From assembly GCF_008843145.1 (NCBI RefSeq), contig NZ_CP030265.1:5511001-5575000 (forward strand): DNA of 64,000 nt. Reading direction: 5' to 3'. The stretch comes from Skermanella pratensis (lineage in GTDB: Bacteria > Pseudomonadota > Alphaproteobacteria > Azospirillales > Azospirillaceae). Each line of letters opens with the position of its first letter. Position 1 is the stretch's first letter. Position numbers and translations under genes: made by a program. The notes below the pieces were generated by a model, which did not search any database, had not been told where the DNA came from, and saw only the letters and a program-made list of their open reading frames with translations. Positions 35,294-44,681 of the stretch are shown piece by piece.

Positions 35294-38200
35294 GCGGCCC
35301 CGGTCCCTGGTGCTCGGCGGAGCGCCCGTTCCCCGGCCTCCGGCCGTTCCAGAAGCAGGATGCCGACTGGTTCTTCGGCCGGGATGCCCAGGGTCTGGCA
35401 TTGTACCGGCTGGTCCGGGAATCCCGGTTCGTCGCCGTGGTCGGCGCGTCGGGCAGCGGCAAGTCGTCGCTGGTCAAGGCGGGACTGCTGCCGCGCCTGG
35501 AACGCGCGTCAGCCTTCTTCGGTTCGCCCTGGCACCTGTTCGAGACCCGTCCCGGCAACGCCCCGATCCGCCGGCTGGCGGAGGTCCTGGCCGGCCTCGA
35601 CCCGGAGGCCCGCGGCATCCCGCCGGAACCGGCCGATGAGGCGGAAGACCGGCGCATCGCCCGCTTCGCCGACCGGCAGGAGCGGGCGGGACTGGCGCGC
35701 TGGGGCATCGAGCCGCTGCTGAACGGCAGGTCGGACGGACTGGCCCGGGCGCTGGACCTCGCCCCGGACGCGGCGGCGGCCGAGCGCGTCCTGCTGGTGG
35801 TCGATCAGTTCGAGGAGCTGTTCCGGTTCGGCGAGGAAGCCGGGGGGGAGGAGCGCGCCGCCCGGCGCGAAGAGGCCCGCGCCTTCGTCGAGCTTCTGCT
35901 GCGCGGGGCGGGCGATCCCTCCGGCCGGCTGACCGTGCTGGTCACCATGCGGTCCGACTTCTTCGGCGACTGCGGCCGGTTCCACGCGCTGGCCGAGGCG
36001 GTCAGCGCGTCCCAGTACCTGGTGCCCCAGCTCGACCGCGAGTCGCTGGTCCCGATCATCCGCCGGCCCGTGGAGGAGGCGGGCGCCGGGATCGACCCGC
36101 TGCTGGTCCAGAAGCTGCTGCTCGACCGGGAGGAGAACGACCGCCTGCCGGTCCTCCAGCACGCCCTGATGCGGCTGTGGTCGATCGCCGGGGAACGTCC
36201 CGGGGTCCGCCACCTCGCCCTGGAGGACTACCGGCGGATCGGCGGGCTGGAGGAGGCGCTGTCGCGCCATGCCGAGGAGGTCCGCGGGGAGATCGACGGC
36301 TGGCCCGCAGACGGACCCCCTGGCGGACCCGCCGGCGGACCCGCCGGAGCGCTGGTCGAGCGCCTGTTCAAGGAACTGACCGACACCGACCGGCAGAACC
36401 GGGCGATCCGGCGCCGGCGCACGGTCGCCGAGCTGGAGGCGGTCGCCGCCGCCGGCCCCGACGGCCGGATCGACCCGGCGCGGGCGGCCGCGCTGCGCCG
36501 CGTCATCGACCGGTTCCGGGAGCCGGACTGCTCCTTCCTAGTGCCGTCACCCGTCGAGGTCCCGGTGCTGACCGCCGAGCACCAGATCGACATCGGGCAC
36601 GAGGCGCTGATCCGCCGCTGGCGCGCGATCGCCGGCGAAAAACCGAACGCGAACGACGGCGAGGCGGAGCAGTGGCGCCGGCTGGGCTGGCTGGAGCAGG
36701 AGCGGCGCGACGGCGACAGCTGGCGGCTGCTGCTCTCGGCGGCGCAGGAGTGGGACAGGACCCCGGCGGCGGGCAAGCCGGGCAAGCTCCTTCCCGAGAC
36801 GGCGGAGAGGAAACGCTGGCGCGCCCGAGTCAACGCGACGGCGGCCTGGGCCGACCGCCACGGCGGCGGGCTGGCGCTGGTGGACGGGTTCCTGGCGGCC
36901 TGCGAGAAGGCCCGCCTGCGCCGGCGGACCTGGTCCCGGCTCATGGCCGGCGCGGCGGTCGCGGCGGGTCTCGCCACCGTCGTGGCGGGAGTCCTCGCCT
37001 TCGAGAGGGTGTCGGAGGAGCGCAATCACGCGATGGAACTGGCGCTCCGCTACTCCGACCGGCTGGCCGACGACGCGCTCCGCGAACTGGGCAACGGGCG
37101 GACCCGGGCGGCGGCGAACCTGATCGCCGAAGCCTTTCCCGACTGGGTGGACGATCCGCGCCCCTGGCGGGATACCCTGCCCCACCGGGCGCTGGAGCAG
37201 ATCCTCGCCAGCCGGCCGGCGGCGAGGGGGGAATGGCTCGTCGAGACGGGCGACAACAACGTGGTCTTCGCGCTGTCGCCCGACGGGCGCCATGTGGCGG
37301 CCGGTTCGCTGGACAGCGAAAAGGTCTCGGTGTGGGATACGGCGAGCCGGTCGCTCGTCTGGGAGACCCCCCGGCCTCCCGAAGGACCGTTCCAGTTGCA
37401 CACGTTTCCCTCCCTCGCGTTCAGCCCGGACGGCAGTCGGCTCGCCACGCACTGGAGCGGAGGAAAGGTCAAGGTCTTCGAAACCGCGACGGGCGACCCG
37501 ATCGCGGAATTCGAAGGGCATGGCGAGGACGTGAACGCGGTCGCGATGAACCCGGCAGGAGACCGCGTCGCCAGCGCGGGGGACGACCGCACCCTCCGCC
37601 TCCGGCGGATCGGGGCCGCGGACGCCGAGGCGGTGCTCCGGCACAATGCGCGGGTTACGGCCGTGGCGTGGTCGCCCGATGGAAGCCGGCTCGCGACCGG
37701 GACGGCATACGGCCTCGTCACGCTCTTCGACGTGGCGGGGCCGGAGCCGCGGATGCTGGAGAAGACGGCGACCGCGGGACACTACGTCACCGCCGTCCGG
37801 TTCTCGCCCGACGGCGGAACTCTCGCGATCGGCGATGCCGCCGGCCAGGTTCGCATGGTGACCGTCGGGCCGGCCGGCCCGCTCGCGACGCCCGTCATCA
37901 TCGAGGCGCACACGCGGGCGATCCGGGACCTTCTGTTCACGAACGACGGCAAGCTGCTGACCGGCGGGTGGGCCGACGGGGTCGCCGCCTGGGACGCCGC
38001 CAGCGGGCAAGCGGCCGGCATCCTTGGCGATGTCCAAGGCATCGACGTGATGGCCCAGCCGGCGGGAACCGGCGATCTCGCCTTGGTCATGGACAGCGGC
38101 GCCATGGCGGTGAGGAAGCTGGACACCCTGGCTCCCCCGAAGAACCGCTTTTGGATACCGGAACCGAGTGCGGTGGCGATCGCCGCGGGAAAGTCGGGAC

Positions 38201-40149
38201 CCGTTTCGCTCTGGTGGGACGACCACTCCGGCCTGGAGCACCGGGTCGATTCCGCCACCGGAACCACGCTGACGAAATTGCCGACCGGCGGCCGCATGCC
38301 GGCCCGCACGGCGCTGAGCGCTTCCGGCGGCGTGACGGCGCTCCAGTTCGCGGAAACGGTCGAGGTCGGCACTCCCGGGGCGGAGCCCTGGGTCATCGAC
38401 GTGGCCGATTGGGCACCCGACGGGATCCTCGTCAGCGACGACGGCCGGCGGGTCGTCGGCTGGGACCCGGAGCGGATCCGCGTGTGGGAGGCCGGATCGG
38501 GAGAAGCATCCGACGTCGCCCTTTCCGTGACCGGAATTGCGGCAGTCGCCATGGACGCGCCGGGGAGCAATCTGGCTTTCGGCACGGAGGAAGGACGGGC
38601 CGGTCTCGTCGATCTCGACGCAAGGCGGGAGCTCTGGTCTTTCGGTTTGTTCGAGGCAGAAGTCTCCGCCATCGCGCTCTCCCCCGCGGACGGCCTGATC
38701 GCGGCCAGCGCATACGGAGATGCGCCGGATCGGAACGCGACGGCGATCCTCGACCCGCGTCCCGGCCGCCCGCCGGTCACGATGGTCGGCGGCTTCGGCG
38801 GCATGAACACGCTGGCTTTCGTGAACGGTGGCGAAACCCTGGTCGGGTCCGATGGAGACAACGTCCTGGCTGCGCGGACATATGACGGCGTCATGGTCGC
38901 CAGGGGCGGCGGCTATGACATCCCGGATATCGCGAAGCTCGTCAATGGCGTCGGGGAAGGTCCGGTCCCGGCGCTCGGGCATGACGGCGAGATCCTGGCA
39001 CTGGACAGGAAGACGCTCGAGGTCTCGGTATCGGTTCCAGGGGAGGGTTCGGACTTGCGGGACGCGTGGGCATCCGGCGACCTGTCCACGGTCAGCGCGA
39101 TCACGGCCGCAGGGCACGCGCATCACTGGAGAAGCGGCTCTCCCTGGCCGGCGGTATCCCGGAATTTCGCGCCGGGATCCACGCTGATCCCGCTGCCGTC
39201 CGGATCGCTCCTGGTCATCCTTCCGCAGGGTGTCGGGATCTGGGACCCCGGCAGGGATTCCGTGGAGCCGGTGCCGCAGACCGGGCCGGGGATGCCGCGG
39301 GCCGTGGCCGTGGCCCCGGACGCCAGGAGCATCGTCTTGGTCCGGAGCGACGGGGCGGTGGACCATCTCTCGTTTCCCGACGGCCATCTGTTGAGAACCT
39401 TGGGGTATGTCAACGAGGGTGCGGCGACGGTCCTTACCGACGGCACGACTGCGATCCTCCACGAGGCCGATGAAATCCGCAGCTGGCGTCTCGCGGACGG
39501 CGGCGAAATCGCCTTCGTCAGGCCGGAGCAGGGTCTTTCACTGAAAGGTGTTCGGATAGCATTTTGGGGGCCGCGCCCCGCCATGCTGGGCTCCGGAGGT
39601 GGCCGGGTGGTCCTCGCGGACCGGACGATTGGTGCCGTCGAGGTGTGGGTGCCCGCTTCGGAAACGACGTGGCGGCCGGAGTGGTGGCGCGCCGGCAGGG
39701 CGGACGACTTGATCCCGCTGCAATCCAACACCGGGCACGAGCTCTTCGTCACCACCAGCGCCACCCGCAACAGAAGCCGTTTCGGCGGAAGCACGCGCGA
39801 CAACTCCGTCAACCTGCTCCGCCTCTGGTCGCCGGGCTTGGACCGGGTACTGGCCCATGCCGCGGTGGACGGCCAGCCGATCTCCCTGCGGATCGACGAC
39901 GGCCGGTGGGATATCCTGGTCCAGCGCGCCGGCGCCCTCCACGTCGAGACGGTGACGCCCCGCGGGTCCGACCTCGCCACCCTGCTTGGCGAGCTGCGCG
40001 CCCTGCGGGCCGGGGGATTGGCGGAGTTCACGCCGGAGGAGCGGGCGCTGTACCGGGTCGATCCGCTGACTCCGCAGGCCCAGCCGGACCGGCAGGAACA
40101 AGCGGCCCCGCCCCGGCCCGCGAACAGGGGCGGTCCCGCGGCACAGTGA
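35290..40149 (+). CDS. STAND ATPase with membrane segment and WD40-type propeller
   Basis: The protein has 1619 residues. It opens with the nSTAND1 signature (RPFPGLRPFQKQDADWFFGR), then Walker A GASGSGKSS (52-60) and Walker B LLVVDQFEEL (about 166). Winged-helix/helical arms follow (LPVLQHALMRLW; IDIGHEALIRRW). A single hydrophobic helix lies at about 551-571 (AGAAVAAGLATVVAGVLAF). From about 655 to 1580 there are many WD40-like blades, clear at first (ALSPDGRHVAAGS, AFSPDGSRLATHW) and diverged later. STAND proteins oligomerise on sensing a ligand through the propeller. It is coupled to a TIR gene that could be the effector. Confidence 0.88.
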   Translation: MSGPGPWCSAERPFPGLRPFQKQDADWFFGRDAQGLALYRLVRESRFVAVVGASGSGKSSLVKAGLLPRLERASAFFGSPWHLFETRPGNAPIRRLAEVLAGLDPEARGIPPEPADEAEDRRIARFADRQERAGLARWGIEPLLNGRSDGLARALDLAPDAAAAERVLLVVDQFEELFRFGEEAGGEERAARREEARAFVELLLRGAGDPSGRLTVLVTMRSDFFGDCGRFHALAEAVSASQYLVPQLDRESLVPIIRRPVEEAGAGIDPLLVQKLLLDREENDRLPVLQHALMRLWSIAGERPGVRHLALEDYRRIGGLEEALSRHAEEVRGEIDGWPADGPPGGPAGGPAGALVERLFKELTDTDRQNRAIRRRRTVAELEAVAAAGPDGRIDPARAAALRRVIDRFREPDCSFLVPSPVEVPVLTAEHQIDIGHEALIRRWRAIAGEKPNANDGEAEQWRRLGWLEQERRDGDSWRLLLSAAQEWDRTPAAGKPGKLLPETAERKRWRARVNATAAWADRHGGGLALVDGFLAACEKARLRRRTWSRLMAGAAVAAGLATVVAGVLAFERVSEERNHAMELALRYSDRLADDALRELGNGRTRAAANLIAEAFPDWVDDPRPWRDTLPHRALEQILASRPAARGEWLVETGDNNVVFALSPDGRHVAAGSLDSEKVSVWDTASRSLVWETPRPPEGPFQLHTFPSLAFSPDGSRLATHWSGGKVKVFETATGDPIAEFEGHGEDVNAVAMNPAGDRVASAGDDRTLRLRRIGAADAEAVLRHNARVTAVAWSPDGSRLATGTAYGLVTLFDVAGPEPRMLEKTATAGHYVTAVRFSPDGGTLAIGDAAGQVRMVTVGPAGPLATPVIIEAHTRAIRDLLFTNDGKLLTGGWADGVAAWDAASGQAAGILGDVQGIDVMAQPAGTGDLALVMDSGAMAVRKLDTLAPPKNRFWIPEPSAVAIAAGKSGPVSLWWDDHSGLEHRVDSATGTTLTKLPTGGRMPARTALSASGGVTALQFAETVEVGTPGAEPWVIDVADWAPDGILVSDDGRRVVGWDPERIRVWEAGSGEASDVALSVTGIAAVAMDAPGSNLAFGTEEGRAGLVDLDARRELWSFGLFEAEVSAIALSPADGLIAASAYGDAPDRNATAILDPRPGRPPVTMVGGFGGMNTLAFVNGGETLVGSDGDNVLAARTYDGVMVARGGGYDIPDIAKLVNGVGEGPVPALGHDGEILALDRKTLEVSVSVPGEGSDLRDAWASGDLSTVSAITAAGHAHHWRSGSPWPAVSRNFAPGSTLIPLPSGSLLVILPQGVGIWDPGRDSVEPVPQTGPGMPRAVAVAPDARSIVLVRSDGAVDHLSFPDGHLLRTLGYVNEGAATVLTDGTTAILHEADEIRSWRLADGGEIAFVRPEQGLSLKGVRIAFWGPRPAMLGSGGGRVVLADRTIGAVEVWVPASETTWRPEWWRAGRADDLIPLQSNTGHELFVTTSATRNRSRFGGSTRDNSVNLLRLWSPGLDRVLAHAAVDGQPISLRIDDGRWDILVQRAGALHVETVTPRGSDLATLLGELRALRAGGLAEFTPEERALYRVDPLTPQAQPDRQEQAAPPRPANRGGPAAQ

Positions 40150-40587
40150 CGCCGCCTCCTTCCCTCGGTTCCGGCCCGCGAGGTTGGGCGGCACCTTCAT
40201 AGATCGGCGAAGCGGCCCCGGCCTGTTCTCCGAAAGCGCCGTCAAGGGCTACCCGATTATGGAAACCAGCCCAAAACTAGTTAGCCTGCTATCGAATTGA
40301 TGATCCGGTTTCACAAACCCACAAGTTCGATCTCATCCATTTTTGCGGAATTTGCTTATACAGTTGAGTATATTGACCATAAAATTTTATTTTATACCTT
40401 GACACCCGTTGTAGATGTCTATGAATTCTGCAAATGAAATGAACAACAACGCAAGTAGCCACTCAGTAATCTGTCATCTATTCATCCACTTTTTGGTCAC
40501 AACTTGATCACAACTATCCCCGGAGCGAAGTATTTCTTCGCACCGGCCATCATGCCCGGATCGTGATCCGCGGCAAAGGAGACTTTC
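40150..40587. other. AT-rich intergenic region before the beta-helix gene
   Basis: There is no gene here. Bases 40270-40500 are AT-rich. TTGACA at 40399-40404 with TATGAA 15 bases on is a weak promoter candidate, leaving a leader of about 160 bases. AAAGGAGA at 40575-40582 is the ribosome-binding site for ATG 40588. Confidence 0.4.
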
Positions 40588-41685
40588 ATGGCTTACTCTC
40601 CCCTGACGTTCAGCTCCCTGGCCAGATCGGCCGTTCCCGACGTCGCGAAGGCCAAGCCGACCAACCTGCTGTGGGTCGACGACAGCGCCTCCGGCGGCGG
40701 CAACGGCTCCTCCTCGTCGCCGTTCAAGACCATCCAGGCGGCGGTCGACAAGGCGGCTCCCGGTACCGCGATCATGGTCAAGTCCGGCACTTACCGGGAA
40801 AGCGTCTCGCTGGACGATGCGAGCGGTACCGCGGGCAAGCCGGTCTGGCTGGTCTCGGCCGACGGCGAGGGAGCGGCGAAGATCATCGCCTCCTCCGGCA
40901 AGCCGGGCATCTCCGCCTACGGCGAGGACTACATCGCGATCAAGGGCTTCACGATCCAGGGCGGGACCGAGGGCATCAAGCTGACCCAGAGCGGCAGCAA
41001 CCTGAAGAACCTGACGACCAACATCGTGATCGAGGACAACCACATCAGCGGTTCCAGCATCGACGGCATCAAGCTGGCCCAGGCCAGGTACGTCGCGGTG
41101 ACCGGCAACACCATCGAGGATTTCGGCCGGGAGGAGGGCATCGACAATGTCTATGTCCGGGACGCCGTGATCGCCTACAACGACATCAGCGACGGCAGCA
41201 AGAGCGGCAACCGCTCGGGCATCACCGTCAAGGCCGGCTCGGAAGACATCGAGATCCTCTACAACGACATCGGCGACGTGCTCGACGGCATTCTCGTCGG
41301 CGGCTGGAGCTCCAAGCCCGGCGCGCTCTATCCCGGCGACATCGACTATCAGGCCAAGGACATCACGGTCCTGGGCAACCACATCCACGACGTCGCGAAG
41401 CGCGCGGTCAACGTCCTGGGCGGCAGCGACAGCGTCATTTCCGACAACAAGTTCGACCCGAACAACAGCTACTTCACGGTGGTGAACGTCGCCTCCGACA
41501 ACCAGGGCAACCGGTCGGAGGACATCCGCATCCTCGACAACATCGTGGAAAAGTCGAAGTGGCTGACGGTCCAGTCCGGCAGCTCGTCGGGCCTCGTCAC
41601 CAGCGGGAACACCCTGGACGGCAGCTTCGACGGAGGCGGCGGGCTGACGCTGCTCGGCATCGGAGCGGACGGGCAGGATTATTAG
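40588..41685 (+). CDS. Right-handed parallel beta-helix protein (DUF1565/pectate-lyase-like)
   Basis: The 365-residue protein has successive beta-helix coils: NLLWVDDSASGGGNGSSSSP and PFKTIQAAVDKA at the N-terminus (DUF1565 pattern), then VIEDNHISGSSIDGIKLAQ, VAVTGNTIEDF, ITVLGNHIHDV and IRILDNIVEKS. This is the fold of pectate lyases, alginate epimerases and tailspikes. No classical signal peptide is seen and no catalytic residues are obvious. It may be exported by another route or act on polysaccharide at the surface; function uncertain. Confidence 0.85.
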   Translation: MAYSPLTFSSLARSAVPDVAKAKPTNLLWVDDSASGGGNGSSSSPFKTIQAAVDKAAPGTAIMVKSGTYRESVSLDDASGTAGKPVWLVSADGEGAAKIIASSGKPGISAYGEDYIAIKGFTIQGGTEGIKLTQSGSNLKNLTTNIVIEDNHISGSSIDGIKLAQARYVAVTGNTIEDFGREEGIDNVYVRDAVIAYNDISDGSKSGNRSGITVKAGSEDIEILYNDIGDVLDGILVGGWSSKPGALYPGDIDYQAKDITVLGNHIHDVAKRAVNVLGGSDSVISDNKFDPNNSYFTVVNVASDNQGNRSEDIRILDNIVEKSKWLTVQSGSSSGLVTSGNTLDGSFDGGGGLTLLGIGADGQDY

Positions 41686-41836
41686 AGAGGATCATCGAAG
41701 GGCGGGCCGGGGAGAATCCATCATCCCTGCCCGATTCGCATAAAGAGCGAACTCCAACGGGCAGACCGTTCAGCAAGTCGTGAAGGACAAGGAACTGAGG
41801 ATGACCCGCTTGGCCGGCCGGGCGGGCGGCGGTGGA

Positions 41837-42760
41837 TCAGAAGAGGTCCGTCACCTTCTTCGCTTCGAGCAGCTTGGCGAGCGTCGTGTAGCGCGGGCCT
41901 TGCATGAATCCCTGGGGAGCATCCGCGAAGGGAATGGGCGTGATCGTCTGGGCCGGTCCGGCGAAGATCAACTGGTACTTGCCCTCCTCGCCATAGGGCT
42001 CGATGCTCTCGATCGGCGCGTAATGGGTCACGGCGGACACCGGCCTCGTCTGGTACGCCGCGATATACTTGATCCGTTGCAGCTTGCCGCCCGCGATGCG
42101 GATGGCGCGCCAGCGGTGCTCCCCCAGGAATACCTGCTTGAAGCCTTCCTCCTGGGCGGGAACCACCACCACGACCTCCGGCTCCGACTTGGCCGCGCCT
42201 TCCGGTTTGGGCGCGCTCGAAACCTGCGGAGTGGCGACCGGTTTCGGCTCCTCGAAGGCGCGCAATCCCATGATGGGAAGGGCCTGGAGGATTTCGCGCA
42301 GGAAAGCGCGGCTGTCGGCGCGCTCGGCTTCGCTCAAGGGGGGTTCCGACGGCATGGTCGCGTTGTCGAGATGGCTGCGGCCGGCCTTGGCGGCCTGCTG
42401 GATCAGCGCCTGCTCAAGCCAGCGGACATGGGCCTTGTTGAGCCCGCTGTTCGACGTGACGAAGGCGTAGCCCTGCGTCCAGAAGTCCTTCTTCTGGAAG
42501 TGGCTTTCGATGCGGTCCCGGACGACGTCGCCCTCGCCCACATAGAGGGTGGGCAGGTCCTCGTCACCTTCCTGGTAGCCGACCAGCACATAGACGCCGG
42601 TGCGCGCGAGTTCGATCCGCTGTCGCGCGGCGGGCCAGCGCTCCCTCGGGAACACGACGCCGACGCCTGTCCAGTTCATCCGGTCCACCAGACGTATCCC
42701 CTCGGGATCGCCGTCCGCGACAAAGATGCGGATGGTGAAAGGTTCTGCGGCGGTCATCAC
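41837..42760 (-). CDS. GIY-YIG nuclease-domain protein
   Basis: Of 307 residues, about 50-135 form a GIY-YIG domain: TGVYVLVGYQ (GIY strand), TLYVGEGDVVRDRIESH (YIG strand with the conserved Arg), and Glu in RWLEQALIQ. An Ala/Pro/Glu linker (170-205) leads to a C-terminal domain (GEHRWRAIRI ... IKYIAAYQTRP) that I cannot name. GIY-YIG domains cut DNA in repair, homing or restriction. The N-terminal 45 residues (TIRIFVADGDPEGIRLVDRM) resemble an OB/EVE-like opening. It lies among accessory genes. Confidence 0.85.
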   Translation of the reverse strand: MMTAAEPFTIRIFVADGDPEGIRLVDRMNWTGVGVVFPRERWPAARQRIELARTGVYVLVGYQEGDEDLPTLYVGEGDVVRDRIESHFQKKDFWTQGYAFVTSNSGLNKAHVRWLEQALIQQAAKAGRSHLDNATMPSEPPLSEAERADSRAFLREILQALPIMGLRAFEEPKPVATPQVSSAPKPEGAAKSEPEVVVVVPAQEEGFKQVFLGEHRWRAIRIAGGKLQRIKYIAAYQTRPVSAVTHYAPIESIEPYGEEGKYQLIFAGPAQTITPIPFADAPQGFMQGPRYTTLAKLLEAKKVTDLF

Positions 42761-43016
42761 TGTTCCGGGCTCCGGGAAAGCGCTCTTCGGGAATGGACCG
42801 CGATGGCGAGCGGACGCGGTCCCACGGTGTCGTCAATCGGTCGAGGCGCCCGCTGCACGGAAAAGAACGTCGGGATCAACGGCTTCGGCGTAAACGCGGC
42901 TTTTGATGCCCGTCCTGCGCGTGGCGGGCGAGGCGCTGGATACATGCTTCATTCAGGACCGTTTATCAAGGAGATCAGGGCGCCGAAGGCCGGTTCGCGA
43001 CACGGTGGCGGGCAGC

Positions 43017-43098
43017 ACTTTGAATCGGCCGCCTCCTGACTTTCAATCGGTCGGTCGTTGACTTTCAATTGGTCGGGGCCGTACTTTCAATCGGTCGG
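43017..43098. repeat. Iterated 16-base sequence with exact 22-base period
   Basis: ACTTTCAATCGGTCGG starts at 43039 and again at 43083. A one-mismatch copy (ACTTTCAATTGGTCGG) starts at 43061 and a diverged copy (ACTTTGAATCGGCCGC) at 43017. All four are spaced by exactly 22 bases, two helical turns. The array ends 31 bases before the ATPase start. It could be a multi-site operator or the transposase-binding end of a lost IS21-like element. Confidence 0.8.
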
Positions 43099-43129
43099 AA
43101 TTTTCCCTCGGCTCGGACGGTCATCAGGC

Positions 43130-44365
43130 ATGTACCCGCGCTTCGTTCAGAACCGTGTCGAGGAAGCGTTGTCCGATACCCGCGTCGTGCTGCTGGCCGG
43201 TCCCCGGCAGTCCGGCAAGACCACCCTGGCCCGGAAGCTGGCGCGTGACGACAGGGCTTTCCTGACACTGGACAACGTTACGACGCTCGACGCGGCGCGG
43301 CAGGATCCAGCCGGGTTCGTACGAGGGCTCGACAGGGCCGTCATCGATGAGATCCAGCGCGCGCCGGAACTGCTGCTGGCAATCAAGGAGAGTGTGGACG
43401 CCGATCGAAGGCCCGGCCGGTTCCTCCTCACGGGGTCGGCGAACCTGATGACCCTGCCGCGCGTCGCGGATTCGCTTGCCGGGCGCATGCAGGTCGTTCG
43501 CCTGCTTCCCCTGGCGCGGAGCGAGATCCGGGGTGCGGCACCCGGCTTCCTCGATCAGGTCTTCAAGGGAGAGGTCCCGGCGGTCGGCGATCCGATCATG
43601 GGAGACGAATTGGTCCAGACCGTGCTTGGGGGCGGCTATCCCGAGGCGTTGGGGCGGCGGTCATGGGCGCGCCGACAGGACTGGTATCTTGATTACGTCG
43701 AAGCCATCGTTCAACGCGACGTGCGAGATATCGCCCAGATCGAGCAGATCCGCCAGATGCCGCGCCTGCTGCGGGTCCTGGCGCAGTATTCGGGACAGCT
43801 TGTCAATTATTCCGGCATCGGTGGGCCGCTTGGCATGAACCATGTGACCACGCAGAAGTATGCGGGCATCTTCGAAAGCCTGTTCCTGATCCGGACGCTG
43901 TCTCCGTGGTATACCAATGATTTGAAGCGGCTTACCAAGACTCCGAAGCTTCACTTCCTCGACTCGGGCCTGCTCGCCGCCCTTCGCGATATCTCGCCCG
44001 ACCGCCTGGTTTCCGATCGCCTGACCTCTGACCGACAACCGTTCGGGGCGCTGCTGGAGACATTCGTCCTTGCCGAACTCCTCAAGCTTGCGAGCTGGGC
44101 GGATGACCGCCTGGAGTTCTCGCATTTCCGCGACAAGGACCGGAACGAAGTGGACATCGTCATCGAAAACCGGCGCGGCCATGTCGTCGGGGTGGAGGTG
44201 AAGGCTTCGGCGACGGTCACCGGCGCTGACTTCGGCGGGTTGCGGCGGCTGTCCGGGGCGTGCGGCGATCGCTTCGCCCTCGGTCTCGTCCTGTATGACC
44301 ACGACAAGGTCGTGCCTTTCGGAGAGCACCTGTTCGCCGTGCCGATCTCAACGCTTTGGCGGTGA
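43130..44365 (+). CDS. AAA-family ATPase with DUF4143 domain
   Basis: The protein has 411 residues. It starts MYPRFVQNRVEEAL, with Walker A LAGPRQSGKTTLARK (about 22-36), Walker B RAVIDEIQRAPELL and sensor FLLTGSANL. These are typical of the AAA_14 group. The C-terminal half is DUF4143, ending in a PD-(D/E)XK-like core (NEVDIVIE ... VVGVEVKAS). The family is widespread, variably present and of unknown function, often considered mobile or defence-associated. An iterated 22-base-period array lies directly upstream and a tRNA gene downstream. Confidence 0.9.
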   Translation: MYPRFVQNRVEEALSDTRVVLLAGPRQSGKTTLARKLARDDRAFLTLDNVTTLDAARQDPAGFVRGLDRAVIDEIQRAPELLLAIKESVDADRRPGRFLLTGSANLMTLPRVADSLAGRMQVVRLLPLARSEIRGAAPGFLDQVFKGEVPAVGDPIMGDELVQTVLGGGYPEALGRRSWARRQDWYLDYVEAIVQRDVRDIAQIEQIRQMPRLLRVLAQYSGQLVNYSGIGGPLGMNHVTTQKYAGIFESLFLIRTLSPWYTNDLKRLTKTPKLHFLDSGLLAALRDISPDRLVSDRLTSDRQPFGALLETFVLAELLKLASWADDRLEFSHFRDKDRNEVDIVIENRRGHVVGVEVKASATVTGADFGGLRRLSGACGDRFALGLVLYDHDKVVPFGEHLFAVPISTLWR

Positions 44366-44404
44366 GTTGCCGGGTGCCCGTTTCGGTCGCTTTGGGGGGA
44401 AGGA

Positions 44405-44479
44405 TGGTGCCGGTTGTCAGATTTGAACTGACGACCTACCGCTTACGAAGCGGGTGCTCTACCACTGAGCTAAACCGGC
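44405..44479 (-). tRNA. tRNA-Thr (anticodon CGT)
   Basis: The minus strand folds into a 75-base cloverleaf with acceptor GCCGGTT/AACCGGC, D-stem GCTC/GAGC, T-stem GTCAG/CTGAC and encoded CCA. The anticodon loop TTCGTAA gives CGT, reading ACG. The top pair of the anticodon stem (27-43) is a C-U mismatch, a small oddity; the other four pairs hold. Confidence 0.95.
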
Positions 44480-44561
44480 GTCCGTGCCTTGAGCCCCGGT
44501 TCCTACCCGGTTCCGCCGCGGGGATCAAGCGTTTTTCGGCAAGAAGCGCATTCCGGGCGGC

Positions 44562-44603
44562 CTTAACATCTTCCTTACATCCCTTGATCTTGCGCTTACC
44601 ATC
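44562..44603. promoter_or_regulatory. CTTA(N)CATC direct repeats, candidate KdpE operator
   Basis: CTTAACATC (44562), CTTACATC (44574) and CTTACCATC (44595) lie 80-120 bases upstream of the kdp operon. The first two resemble the paired TTTATA/TTTACA half-sites bound by KdpE in enterobacteria. Assignment is by analogy and position. Confidence 0.4.
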
Positions 44604-44681
44604 GGCCCGGAAAACCGCATGGAGAATTAACGCGGGTCCCCGCTAGCCTGGTCTCCTGTTTATTCAGGGAGACTTGCAGAC

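Noticed and set aside
36547-39462. A 971-codon minus-strand open frame inside the STAND gene
   Set aside because: It is low-complexity Arg/Pro/Gly-rich and lacks motifs; the plus strand carries clear STAND and WD40 signatures.
40399-40425. TTGACA...TATGAA as a firm promoter for the beta-helix gene
   Set aside because: The 15-base spacing is poor and the leader would be long; kept only as a weak note.
43017-43098. CRISPR array made of the 22-base-period units
   Set aside because: Six-base gaps are far too short for spacers, and no cas genes are present.
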